64,000 nucleotides of DNA from Bog-366 sp963710405 (GCA_963710405.1 CAVQAP010000022.1:186001-250000), one strand, 5' to 3'. Positions 25,867 to 35,300 are shown, numbered from the stretch's first letter. Notes: generated by a model from the sequence alone, not told the origin. Numbers and translations: made by a program.

Positions 25867-25895
25867 AAGATACTACCAAGTCTGGCCGTTGTAAA
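25867..25895 (-). promoter_or_regulatory. Sigma-70-like promoter of parDE
   Basis: On the minus strand TTTACA (25890-25895) and TATCTT (25867-25872) are 17 bp apart, about 32 bp before the first possible parD start. Confidence 0.55.
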
Positions 25896-25901
25896 GGCGT
25901 A

Positions 25902-26199
25902 GCCACAGTTAGTGCTTTTGTGGCGGTGGGCTTTTTTATCAAGACAAGCCCACGGTCCATTCCCAAGACGAGTTGGCCGCGGCTACCATCGGGTCACACA
26001 ACCTCAGGCGCCGTTCGAAGGGGTGAGTGCATCAAGGGCAGTTACGAGTGAAAAGTGAAGAGTGACGAGCAGGCGGGCCAGAAGACCGCTGGCTAGTGGC
26101 AAGCGGCGTAGGGGCAGGCTTGCCCTACCCGGCGTCCCGCAGGGTGAATGCGGAACCCCGAAATGGTAGCCACAGTCAGCGAATTTCTGACTGTGGGCT
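25902..26199. repeat. Composite repeat block between parD and the HEPN gene
   Basis: Holds a CACAGTCAG...CTGACTGTG hairpin (26171-26195, 9-bp arms), the heptamer array 26036-26119, and the phrase CCGCAGGGTGAATGCGGAAC (26136-26155). The same phrases recur at 26310-26340 and 27560-27580. Confidence 0.7.
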
Positions 26200-26203
26200 C
26201 TTC

Positions 26204-26635
26204 TCACACGCGCATCCCGAATTCAGAGCGCCTGCTCCTCGCCGGAAGTTTACGTATTTCACAGAAGAACCCGCGGTCAGGAAGGCACTGACCGCGGCTA
26301 CCAACTGCCCGGCGTTCCGCAGGGCGAATGCGGGACCAGGGAGGCGGCAAGCCGTCCCCCCACACCTTGCTCAACTCGACCACCAATGAAATGCCGACCC
26401 ATTCGCACCGCGCAAATGGACGGGCAAGGTGATGGCCGGGTTGGCTCCTTGCCCGGAAGCCGTGGCTGAACATGAATCCCAATGCAGCCCGGAGCATGGC
26501 TTCGTAGGCTTGTTGCAAGCACGCCTCCTCATCGAAGGCCAGGATTTTGTGCGCCGAGGCCAGCTTCCTGTCGGCGCTCGCGAGGAAACGCTCGATTTGC
26601 GCCCAGTCAACGTTGTGGGGCTTCAGTTTGTTCAT
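26204..26635 (-). CDS. HEPN-domain protein, C-terminus replaced by repeat sequence
   Basis: The first ~75 residues fit a HEPN domain, the RNase/toxin half of HEPN-MNT pairs: helices DWAQIERFLASADRKLASAHKIL and EACLQQAYEAMLRAALGFMF, and an R-x4-H motif in RSQPGHH. After about residue 90 the translation follows a dispersed repeat (GDGLPPPWSRIRPAERRAVG is the repeat read in this frame; compare 27543-27600). The distal helices of the family are therefore missing, and activity is doubtful. It overlaps the MNT gene upstream by 29 bp. Confidence 0.65.
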   Translation of the reverse strand: MNKLKPHNVDWAQIERFLASADRKLASAHKILAFDEEACLQQAYEAMLRAALGFMFSHGFRARSQPGHHLARPFARCEWVGISLVVELSKVWGDGLPPPWSRIRPAERRAVGSRGQCLPDRGFFCEIRKLPARSRRSEFGMRV

Positions 26636-27185
26636 GTGGAGCAATTAACGAAACGCGCTTATTCCGCCATACACTGTCCAGGAAAGCATCTTTTCGGGAG
26701 CGGCGCGACTCGAATTCATGGCGCGATAAAACCGTGTAATTAACTTCCCGCCCAAGTCGCCGCTCGAGCTTGCGCATGGCCTCCGCCAAAGCTTCGGCAC
26801 CAGGGGCGCCGATTACGAGCACATCAATGTCGCTCGCAGCGTCCTGTTGGTTTCGCGCGAACGACCCGTAAAGACAGGCTTCCTCGATGCCCACAATCGT
26901 TTTGAGCGCTTGTGCTAGCAAGGGCACCGCACCGACAGTCTTCGCGACGATGCTACGGACCTCCCGGAATAGGGGATACTCGGGGTTGAGGCGAAAATAC
27001 TTTTGACGCCCACTCACCTCCGACCTGAAAAGTCCATCGCCCTCCAAACGCCGCAGCTCTCGCGAGAGGTTGGAGGGGTCAATGTTCAGACGATCCGCCA
27101 AATCCCGCAAATGATGGCGGGCAGCAGGGTTCGTGAAGTAATACGCCAATAACCTCTGGCGTGCCCTGGAGCGCAGGTCAAACAT
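26607..27185 (-). CDS. HTH-MNT nucleotidyltransferase antitoxin
   Basis: 192 residues. The N-terminal winged HTH (LRDLADRLNIDPSNLSRELRRLE, about 25-47) is followed by a minimal nucleotidyltransferase domain with the GSFARNQQDAASDIDVLVIG motif (about 105-125). MNT partners neutralise HEPN toxins by adenylylating them. The ATG at 27185 is favoured over a TTG at 27206. It carries its own DNA-binding domain, so autoregulation from the palindrome at 27200-27213 is likely. Confidence 0.85.
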   Translation of the reverse strand: MFDLRSRARQRLLAYYFTNPAARHHLRDLADRLNIDPSNLSRELRRLEGDGLFRSEVSGRQKYFRLNPEYPLFREVRSIVAKTVGAVPLLAQALKTIVGIEEACLYGSFARNQQDAASDIDVLVIGAPGAEALAEAMRKLERRLGREVNYTVLSRHEFESRRSRKDAFLDSVWRNKRVSLIAPHEQTEAPQR

Positions 27186-27194
27186 GGTAGTCAA

Positions 27195-27213
27195 ATCATA
27201 CCACAAATGTGGT
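27195..27213 (-). promoter_or_regulatory. MNT promoter with palindromic operator, near-leaderless
   Basis: Minus strand: TATGAT (27195-27200) ends 9 nt before the ATG at 27185, so the transcript would start within a few nt of the start codon. The palindrome ACCACAAATGTGGT (27200-27213) abuts the -10 on its upstream side; TTGAAT (27216-27221) is a possible -35 with short spacing. Confidence 0.5.
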
Positions 27214-27319
27214 TAATTCAAGCAACGCCCTTGGGGCTGGGGTTTTTCCTGGGATGACAAACCCACGGTCAATTTCCAGGACGAATTGAGAAGGGCAGTG
27301 ACGAGTGACCAGGAAGAGC

Positions 27320-27382
27320 GTCCGAAGTCCGGGGTCCGAAGTCCGAGGTCTTAAGAGCAGTGACAAGTGACGAGTGCCGAGC
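27320..27382. repeat. 7-bp periodic array (9 units)
   Basis: Starts with GTCCGAA/GTCCGGG units and passes without losing register into GACAAGT/GACGAGT units. A further array at 27438-27514 repeats the composite of 25046 and 26036. Confidence 0.8.
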
Positions 27383-27437
27383 CCACCCGCGAAGATTCTT
27401 GTGCGAGGCGCCGTTCGAACGAGTGAGTGCATCAAGT

Positions 27438-27514
27438 GCAGTGGCGAGTGCCAAGTGGCGAGTGACGAGCAGGCGGTTCAAAAGACCGCTGGCCAGTGGC
27501 AAGCGGCGTAGGGG
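27438..27514. repeat. 7-bp periodic array, copy 3 of the composite repeat
   Basis: Eleven heptamers that include CGAGTGC, CGAGTGA and the AGACCGCTGGCCAGTGGCA phrase. It is followed by the CCGCAGGGTGAATGCGGAAC phrase at 27559-27578. Confidence 0.78.
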
Positions 27515-27600
27515 TAGGGCTCGCCACTCCGTCAGGACAGGTTGCTCTACACGGCGTTCCGCAGGGTGAATGCGGAACCAGGGGTCTGCAAGCCGTCTTT

Positions 27601-27785
27601 TGTAGCGCGGGTGTCCCCACCCGCGTCTTTGAGACGGAGAAAACGAATCGCAGGTGGGGCGCACTCGTGACAAAATCGTGGGTGGGGCGCACTCGTGACA
27701 AAATCGCGGGTGGGGCGCACTCGTGACAAAATCGCGGGTGGGGCGCACTCGTGACAAAATCGCGGGTGGGGACACCCGCGCTACA
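27601..27785. repeat. 28-bp minisatellite between perfect 25-bp inverted repeats
   Basis: Left end 27601-27625 and right end 27761-27785 are exact reverse complements; the left end begins TGTAGCGCGGGTG. Between them are four 28-bp tandem units (27653-27680, 27681-27708, 27709-27736, 27737-27764) with a single difference in the first. The tandem unit flows into the right terminal repeat. No spacers, so not CRISPR. Confidence 0.9.
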
Positions 27786-27899
27786 TTCTGGTTCAGCGGC
27801 AATATGCACGGAGGGGGCGGGTCGCCGCGACGACTCCCCGTACCGCGAACAGCCTTGCGGACATCAGGGTCCAATCTGGCAGCGGGTACGATTCTTCCT

Positions 27900-30128
27900 C
27901 TAATTCACGCCCTTGCCGCCGGGAACCGGCGTATGCGGAACGATGCCGCCGGGTTCGCCGGTGGGTGAGGCGGTCGAGGGCGGGGTCTTGCTCGCGGCGC
28001 CTCCCAGAGAATTCTTCTGATCGGGGTTTTGCTCCGCGGCCTCTTCCTCTTCTTCCCTCATCTCGTGCTCGGGGGCGCGGCCGGTCAGGACGGTCCACTT
28101 CAGGGGGTAAACGTCGGGGTCGAAGATCACGAAATAGAAGTGCCAAATCAGGATCGAGAACGTCGCCAGGATGGCCTCATAGAAGTGTACCGCCGTGGTC
28201 ACTTCCAGGACCGCCAAGGCGTGCGGCAAGTAAGCCAATACCGAATCGTGAGCCCACAGCAGGATGCCGGTGATGGCCATAACAATGGTCCCCCACACCA
28301 GCGCCCAGTATTCCGCCTTCTCCATGTAGTTGAAGCGCGCGTAACGCGGCGGCGTGTGGCGATAACCCAGGTTGTATCCCACCGTGTGTACCGCCTCGCG
28401 CACGTCGCGAACTTTGGGAAGCATGTCCTTTACCCAGCGGCGGCCATCACGTTTGGTAAACAGGTAAATCAAGTGATAAACACCCGTGCCCATCAACACC
28501 ACGCCGGCGATCCGGTGCAGCAATCCGCGCAGGGGGAAGTCTTTCTCCCAGCGCACAATGGGCTCCGCCCAGAAGGAGTGCGGATACTTCAGCGCGAAGC
28601 CGGTAACCACCAGGGTGATGAAACTTGTCAGGAGCAACACGTGCTGCACGCGCTCATTCAGCGTCAATCGCACTTGTCCGTGGCCGCTGCGGTAATGCGC
28701 CAACATCAGGCGCGCCTTGCGCCACCAATCCAAGAAATTGTGCAGGAGCATGGACAGGAGAATTACGGGGATGGCCAGCAGGTAGAAGGCTTTCACGAAA
28801 TCGAGTACGCGTCCTCCCGCTGCGGAGGTGGGAAGCGTGTGCACCGAGCCGATGGCGAACCGCTGCCCGGCGTCAGGGTGGCACTTGCCGCAGGTCTTGC
28901 CCAGATTCGCTTTGTTCACGGTGGAGCGCGGATCACTAGAAGCAAAGATATTGTGTACCCCGTGGCAACTGGCGCAATTGGCCACCGTCTGCCGGCCCGA
29001 GCTGGAAGCGAGGCCGTGATAACTGTCTTCATAAGTGGGAACGCGCGAGGCCGGCACGTTGAAGCGCCCCATCAACTGGGTGTCGGCATGGCAGCGCGAG
29101 CAGGTGACTTGCGATACGTTGGCCAGAGAAACCGTGGATTCGGGATTTCCGGGCGCCAGGATGCGATGCTCACCGTGGCAGTCCGTGCAGGTGGCGGCAT
29201 CCATGACGCCCGCTGCCACCGCCTGCCCGTGAATGCTCTGCCGGTAGGTGTCGAACACGTCCTTGTGGCATTGTCCGCAAGTAGACGCCACGTTCTGTTT
29301 CCAGATCTTCGAGTGCGGATCGGAAGCGGGAAGGATGTTGTGTACGCCGTGGCAATCGTTGCACGACGCCGCGTTCAAGTTCCCCTGCTGGATGGCGCGA
29401 CCGTGCGCGCTCGCGGCGTAAGCCTCCACGGGCTTGGCCACCGCGAACATATACTTGGCCGCCAGCGCCGGACTGGAATGGCACTTTCCACAGGTTTCAG
29501 GCAGGTTCGCTTTGCTCACCGGCGATTTCGCGTCGCTCGACGGCACAACCTGGTGAGCCGGACCGTGGCAACTTTGGCAGGTCGGGGCGTCGCCGTTCAT
29601 TTTGGCGTGCGCCCGGCCGTGAATGCTCGCGTTGTATTGAGTCACTTCCGCCGCGTGGCAGGCGGCGCAGAATTGCACGCCGCGGGTGGCGGGGTTCACC
29701 ACGTCATGCGTTCCGTGGCAAGCGATGCACGTCGAGCTGTCCTTGGGGTCGCCCAACATCGCGTGGGCGCTCGAGCTGAGCCTCACGCCCTCATCGGCAT
29801 GGCAGGTGAGGCAGGAAGCCGACGCGGTCTTTGCCGTGTGCCCGCTCTTGGCGGCCCCGGCGTGGCAATCCACACAACCGAGATCTTTGTGAACGCTGTG
29901 GGCGAGAGAGGTGGGGTTTACCGTGATGGCTTTCCCCTGGGAATTCACCATGCCGGTTTCAGGTCCGTGGCAGGAAAGACAGTCGTCCGCGGCGAAGAGC
30001 GATTGTGGATAAACCGAGAATGCCCACAGAGTACCGAGTAAAACCAAGATTTGGAAAAGTCGCTGGCGGCGTTCCTTCCGAGGGATCGGGCTTAATGTCC
30101 GCTGTATGTCACCAGGCATATTCAACAT
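27900..30128 (-). CDS. 13-haem c-type cytochrome fused to membrane cytochrome b
   Basis: About 742 residues. The N-terminal signal/anchor is LFQILVLLGTLWAFSVYPQSLFA. Thirteen CxxCH motifs follow, from DDCLSCH to TCGKCHPDAG (about residues 50-435). Then comes a FdnI/HydC-like dihaem cytochrome b domain with five hydrophobic segments (FYLLAIPVILLSMLLHNFLDW, HVLLLTSFITLVVTGFAL, HRIAGVVLMGTGVYHLIYL, ALVWGTIVMAITGILLW, FSILIWHFYFVIF). The C-terminus is acidic and proline-rich. The ATG at 30128 has GGAAG upstream; ATGs at 30167 and 30119 are alternatives. Same architecture as 16568-19376 and as CbcL of Geobacter. Likely role: quinol oxidation with electrons passed to periplasmic carriers or extracellular acceptors. 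Confidence 0.87.
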   Translation of the reverse strand: MLNMPGDIQRTLSPIPRKERRQRLFQILVLLGTLWAFSVYPQSLFAADDCLSCHGPETGMVNSQGKAITVNPTSLAHSVHKDLGCVDCHAGAAKSGHTAKTASASCLTCHADEGVRLSSSAHAMLGDPKDSSTCIACHGTHDVVNPATRGVQFCAACHAAEVTQYNASIHGRAHAKMNGDAPTCQSCHGPAHQVVPSSDAKSPVSKANLPETCGKCHSSPALAAKYMFAVAKPVEAYAASAHGRAIQQGNLNAASCNDCHGVHNILPASDPHSKIWKQNVASTCGQCHKDVFDTYRQSIHGQAVAAGVMDAATCTDCHGEHRILAPGNPESTVSLANVSQVTCSRCHADTQLMGRFNVPASRVPTYEDSYHGLASSSGRQTVANCASCHGVHNIFASSDPRSTVNKANLGKTCGKCHPDAGQRFAIGSVHTLPTSAAGGRVLDFVKAFYLLAIPVILLSMLLHNFLDWWRKARLMLAHYRSGHGQVRLTLNERVQHVLLLTSFITLVVTGFALKYPHSFWAEPIVRWEKDFPLRGLLHRIAGVVLMGTGVYHLIYLFTKRDGRRWVKDMLPKVRDVREAVHTVGYNLGYRHTPPRYARFNYMEKAEYWALVWGTIVMAITGILLWAHDSVLAYLPHALAVLEVTTAVHFYEAILATFSILIWHFYFVIFDPDVYPLKWTVLTGRAPEHEMREEEEEAAEQNPDQKNSLGGAASKTPPSTASPTGEPGGIVPHTPVPGGKGVN

Positions 30129-30638
30129 GGGTTTCTTCCGAGGGTCAGATTGGGGCAAAATGCGCATGTTTTTGACCGGCAGGGGTGACTATATGACTCC
30201 CCGTCGGTTTTCTGCCGGCTCCAATGGAATCGCAGCAAATCGAGTGCCGCAAAATTCAACTATCGCGAGGCAAATTTACCGACAAAATCCCCGCATCCCA
30301 ACGAAAATAATGACATGTTAGCTTTATTTATCCGAACTTGCGCCCGAATTGCGCCCGATGCACGCCAAACCCATATTGTCGCGCGCGCTCGCCCTCTCGA
30401 TTTTGCCTGTGGACCTCGCCTGTGAGGACTTGCGGGGACTTGTGGACTACCTGGTTTTGGCAGGGAGCGATTTTGCGATTTGCAAACGCGGCAGCCACAA
30501 ACTTCAGCCCTCCACGCGAATCGCCGGCGCACGGGCGAAGTGTTCCGCTCCTCATGGAGGTGAAATCGAGGGTATGAATTCAGGTCAGGGGGATGAGGAG
30601 GAGCGTTCGCCGTCCCATCTCCCGGTTTTGTCCCGCGC
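30129..30638. other. Intergenic DNA, no gene seen
   Basis: About 500 bp between the 13-haem cytochrome and the PASTA gene. No convincing coding, RNA or repeat structure was found. Confidence 0.5.
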
Positions 30639-31364
30639 TCAATGCGTGACCTGGAAGCTGAAGACCGCGTCCGCTCCGATTTTGCTCCCGGCCGGGGGGT
30701 ATTGCGTGAGGATGATTCCTTGCGATCCGCCGTTGGTGGCCACCGGCGTCACTTTTCCGAGCTTGAACCCGTTTCTCTCCAAAACGCGGCTCACCTGGGC
30801 AAGGGGCTGGCCGATGAATCGAGGGCAGAGGAAAGCCGGAGGTTCTTCGCCACCGGAAACGAGCAGGTTCACTGCCGGCGTGCGCACCTCGGCCGTAGAA
30901 GGAGGCGGATCCTGCGCCACGACCTGGTCCGGGTCGCCCGGCGCGGGGAGGACGGCCACGTCCCCCACCGTGAGCCCGCGCTCAATCACCGTGATCCGGG
31001 CGGCACGCACGCTGTCTCCCACCACGCTCGGTACGGTCAACTGCGGAGATCCCAGGCTGACCAGCACATGCACGTGATGGCCAATCTTTAAGGACGTTCC
31101 CGGAGGGGGCATTTGCTGCGCAATGGTATTTGGCGGAAATTGCGTGCTGTAGATCTTGTCCTCGATTTTGAGTTCCAGGCCCAGACCGCCGGCGATGCGC
31201 TGCGCTGACTCGAGGGATGCGCCCACGAGCTTGGGCATGTTCTCCTGCCGGCCATGGATGGTCATGCGGATCGTGGTGATGGCACTGAGCAGCGCCACAG
31301 CCACCAGGACCGTGAAGAGCAGGAAAATCCGAAACAGACTCCGCAGGCGATCGCCTACGCTCAT
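30639..31364 (-). CDS. Membrane-anchored triple PASTA protein
   Basis: 241 residues: one N-terminal transmembrane helix (IFLLFTVLVAVALLSAITTI, about 12-32) and three PASTA domains of about 65 residues each (starting near MPKLVGASLESAQR, TVPSVVGDSVRAAR and CPRFIGQPLAQVSR). Each contains the PPG or PPP turn (QMPPPGTSL, QDPPPSTAE, QYPPAGSKI). PASTA domains bind peptidoglycan stem or muropeptides. There is no kinase or transpeptidase domain attached, so it is a stand-alone sensor or adaptor outside the membrane. Confidence 0.88.
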   Translation of the reverse strand: MSVGDRLRSLFRIFLLFTVLVAVALLSAITTIRMTIHGRQENMPKLVGASLESAQRIAGGLGLELKIEDKIYSTQFPPNTIAQQMPPPGTSLKIGHHVHVLVSLGSPQLTVPSVVGDSVRAARITVIERGLTVGDVAVLPAPGDPDQVVAQDPPPSTAEVRTPAVNLLVSGGEEPPAFLCPRFIGQPLAQVSRVLERNGFKLGKVTPVATNGGSQGIILTQYPPAGSKIGADAVFSFQVTH

Positions 31365-31965
31365 GGTAGGGGAATCTTATCACGATGTCGGGTGAATGGT
31401 GGATAAGTCGTTAGAAGTGTCAACACCACCCACGTGCCCCTGGCCAGCGCCACTCCCAATCAGGACCACCCCTAATCAGCACCATCCCCAGTCAGCACCA
31501 CCTCGTCGCTCGCCGCGCCACCCCTCCTCATCTGAGGAGGGGAGCTTCTAAGGAACCCTGATTCAGAGCCTGCCCTGAGCCTGTCGAAGGGAGGGGTGGC
31601 GCTTCGAGCGCCGGGGTGGTGACAGTGGCGCCTTGAGCGGCGGGGGGTGGTTGCCCGCGCCGGGGCGTATTTCGCCGAATGCAGCGTGCTGTTATTCGGA
31701 ATCTGACCCCTTATGAAACAGCGGGAATGAATGCGAGCGGGAGTGTGCGGGGCTCACCCATGACAACGCACTGGTGGCGCCCCCTCATTCATCGGGTCGT
31801 TTCAGCCGATAACGATGCGGGGGAGTGTCGGCCGCGCGGTTGATGGTGAGCGGCCCTTCATCTCAATTCTTCACGTTTCCATACTGAGACACAAAGTGCC
31901 GCCCCGACCTATCGGGAGGCTAGTCTTGCTCAACACGGGCGTGGTTTCAATGGTGAGCAACGTAC
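31365..31965. repeat. Intergenic repeats, including a 16-bp tandem array
   Basis: 31451-31514 holds four 16-bp units (CCACTCCCAATCAGGA-like). 31525-31545 is a short palindrome (CTCCTCATCTGAGGAG), and 31590-31650 repeats the GGGGTGGCG family seen near 1680. No gene seen. Confidence 0.6.
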
Positions 31966-31992
31966 CCACGGTCAGTGCAGTTCTGACCGTGG
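31966..31992. repeat. CCACGGTCAG hairpin
   Basis: Perfect 10-bp arms (31966-31975 and 31983-31992) with a 7-nt loop. Same family as the CACAGTCAG hairpin at 26171; further half copies stand near 26270 and 32070-32100. Confidence 0.7.
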
Positions 31993-32304
31993 ATTCCTCA
32001 GGTTGTGGTCAACACCTAATTGAAATGGGTTGCGTGCAATTGCCCCTGGGGTGTCGTGCGTGCGAAAAGCCCACGGAAAACGCTGACCGTGGCTACCATC
32101 TATCCAAAATGGGACGAGTTCGCTCACCTGGAGCCCGACTTCAATCAGCGCGGACCCCCCGTTCTTGCGGTGCGTGGTTCTTCTTTGGGCATAGACACCC
32201 TGGCATCGGGAGACGTACTCACGAATAATATCTTGGTAATCCTCCAGAACATCGCCGCTGATGTTCTCCAGATGCTGGCAGACCAGTTGGACTTTCTTCG
32301 CCAT
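31972..32304 (-). pseudogene. 5' remnant of a possible GIY-YIG-type gene, tail from repeats
   Basis: The first ~38 residues (MAKKVQLVCQHLENIS..., DYQDIIREYV, QGVYA) resemble the start of a family of small GIY-YIG-like proteins that I know from memory. The expected Gly-Val-Tyr-Ala-Leu-Tyr continuation is lost, and the rest is translated repeat DNA. Probably a truncated gene. It precedes nothing on this strand and follows the methyltransferase region. Confidence 0.45.
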
Positions 32305-32323
32305 ATCCTTTGCTCATTCGCCG

Positions 32324-35300
32324 CTAGAGGGCGGGCAAGGATTTCACGATTTTAACGGTTTCAAGGCTAACGCGAATTACTTGGCCCACGAGGCGCACGA
32401 TGTATTCGGGGTCATCGGGGCGGTTGGGGTCGGAGCGGATGCCGCTGTGGTTGTCTTCCGTCACCTGGTATTGGTCAATCACCCATTCCAGCGCGCTGCG
32501 ATTGCCCAGGCGGTATTCAAAGGTTTCGGGTGGGATGCCGCTGAGCGTCAGGGAATCATTCACCTTGAGCGAGCGGTGGTCTTTGGCCAAGCGCATTTTA
32601 TCCTCGACGAGATAGGAAAGGGGAATTGTAGCGGCGACCTTGAGGTCGGCATTTCGTATAGGCGGCTTTACGCCGCCATGGCGAGGTAAACTCGCCGCTA
32701 CGGAGGCACCCTGTAGCGGCGGTGTCCCCACCGCCGGGATTGTAGCGTCGATCTCCGATCGACGACGGCGGTCAGAGACCGCCGCTACAGCGCCGCCGCC
32801 CTTTCGGGCGGCACGTGCTGGGCTCAAGCCTGGCGCTACCGCGGTCGTCTCGATAAACTTCAGCGGCCACGGTTCGAGCTTTTCGTATTCAATGTGCAGC
32901 CGCGCCAGTTCCTTCCCGGCCTTCGAGAATCCGTAAAAATCCTTCGCCAGCGGAATGCGCGGCAGTTCGCGCTTCAGGTTCTCGGCGTATTTTGCGCGGT
33001 ATTCGGGATGGTGCAGAATGCCGTAGACGTAATAGAAGATATCCCACTTGGTGATTCTCTTGTCTTTGTAATGGTTGCGGAAATGTTCCAGCGCCCAATT
33101 GGTGATGTTCTCCCGGCGGCTCGTGCCGTCTTCACCATAGATGTAAAAAGGGAAACACTGGGACGCGCCCTGAGGCAGGACATCAACGATATGATTGGAG
33201 ACTAAAGCAAAGAACGGCCAGTCCGTTCCGGATTTAGTCCAAATAAGGCGATTTTCCTTTTCAGCGGGCTCATCGGGCAAAGAGTTAGGGAAAAGTCCCC
33301 TGCGATGCGTAAGAATTGGGTCAGAATACACCAGTCGTCTCGTGTATGGCCGATAAAGCGCAGACCTGATCCCCGCCTCATTGAATTCTGCGTCCATTTC
33401 CTGTTTAAAGGCTTGTTTGAGTCTGCTGCACCATTTGATCTTCGTTGGATCATTTGTCACGAAATCGTCAATGTCTTCGGGCTTCTTTGCTCTGCGCCAG
33501 CGGTCAAGTTCAGCGTTGTAATTATCAATTAGCACTCTGACATTTCTCTCCAGAGAGGCCGCATCGAAACCGTATGTCCACTCGTCGCGGTTTGTTTGGA
33601 AACCAGGGCTAAATGTTCGAAAGATAACCTCGGCGAATGGGCTTTTTTTCTGTTTTCCTGCTTTCGTGCCGATTGGAAGAAGCAGTTCAAAATCCTTAGA
33701 CGGGACGGATTGGCCCCAACTGTTCCCGCCGACTGCATCTGGTTTCTCCCAGGAAACGTTGCCGATGGACTTTACCTTACCTAGCCAACTAAGTTTCTCC
33801 TCTTTTCGCCATTGTTCGGGCACGCGAGAATAGCAGACCTGGGACGCCCCGCTCCCATTCTTCTTTACCGCGAGAGTAATTCCGACCCCAACTCTGATGC
33901 CGAAAACATTGTGTGTTGTACCGCTCAGCTTAGGGTTTCTGCGGACGTTGCCGTGAAGGTCCACATGGTAGATTTCTGTAAAATCCGTGAGGAGATGCGT
34001 CCTCATCCCATCGTACGCCTGCTGGTCAATGAAGCTATTGTTTGAAACGAAACAAACTATACCCTCTCGTTCCTGAAGCCGATCACTAGCCCACCGAAAG
34101 AACTTCACGTACGGGTCGGAAAGTGCTCCCTTGTTACTGGCGCCTGAATCTTTTGAATAGGTGTCGGCTACCCTCTTGTCAATCACGGGATACTTTCGAT
34201 TTTTGTTGTTGTCGTTTTCATTCTGCTGATTCATGTTGTACGGAGGATTCCCAATCACCACTGTGATCGGTGTTTTCCGCTGCCGCTCGACTCTCTCTGC
34301 GTTTTTCTCGGTCACGTAAAGCTGCGAAAGGCCGCCTTGTGCAGCCTCAGTGAGGTCCAGCGTATCCACAAAGCACAGCCCTTCGAAAGGCTCATAACTG
34401 CCGGTCAATTCGTAGTAGGCGTGCTCGATGTTGAGCGCGGCGATGTAATAGGGCATGAGCATCACTTCATTGGCGAAAAGCTGCTCGCGGTAGACGCGGG
34501 GCAAGTCGCGGCCGGGCATGCGACGCAGCAGGTTCACCACGAAATTTCCGGTGCCGGTGCAGGGGTCGATGATGAAAACGTCGGGACTCGAGAGGCTCTT
34601 GCCAAATTCCTTTTCCAGCACCTCGGCCACGCTCGCGCACATGAAGTTGACGATTTCCTGGGGCGTATAAACGATGCCGTGCGTGTCGGCCACCTTCACC
34701 GCGTAACCCTGGAAGAAGCGCTCGTAAACGGTGTTCAGGAAGTGCTGTTTTTCGCTGAAGTCGGGCAGCAAGCGCGCGGTGCTTTCGATGGCGACGTAAA
34801 AGCGGTCCAGGCTTTTCTGGAACTCGGTGCGGTCAAAGCTCTTGCTGACCAAGGCATCGATGACGCGCTCCACTTCCGCCGCGATGGCGTTGCGCTTGGC
34901 GAATTCCGGGTTATTGAAAACGGTGCGGATCAGGCGCTCGGTAAGGAGGTGTTGCACCAGCATCTCATCCACGGCCTCAACGCGGATGTTGGGATTGAGC
35001 GCGGTGCGGCAAAGGTCAAAGAACTTCTCGAAAGCGGCCTGGAATCGCGCGTTATCCTTGTGCGCCTGCTGGATCTTCTCCACCAAGCCGCGCGCGAGGT
35101 CGGGGGCGCGCTCCTTGAATTCGTCCACCGCTTCTTCAAAGCCTTCAATATCCGGCTCGGTATAGGAGAAGAATTGGCTGAGAAGGGCGGCCAACTCCTG
35201 GGGGTTGCCGAGATGGTACGGCCCGTTGATCTTCTGCTTGCCCTGAAACAGGACGCCGGTTTGGGTGTCCTCAAAGATGATGTTGGAGAGGGGGTAGCCG

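Noticed and set aside
27653..27764. CRISPR array
   Set aside because: Four 28-bp units follow each other without spacers and lie inside an inverted-repeat element; no cas genes in the window.
27269..27874. Protein-coding reading of the repeat region
   Set aside because: The frame is open only because the 28-bp unit lacks stops in some frames; the translation is a tandem repeat with no conserved start.
28029..30041. Long open frame (about 670 codons) on the plus strand
   Set aside because: Antisense shadow of the 13-haem cytochrome with no recognisable domain.
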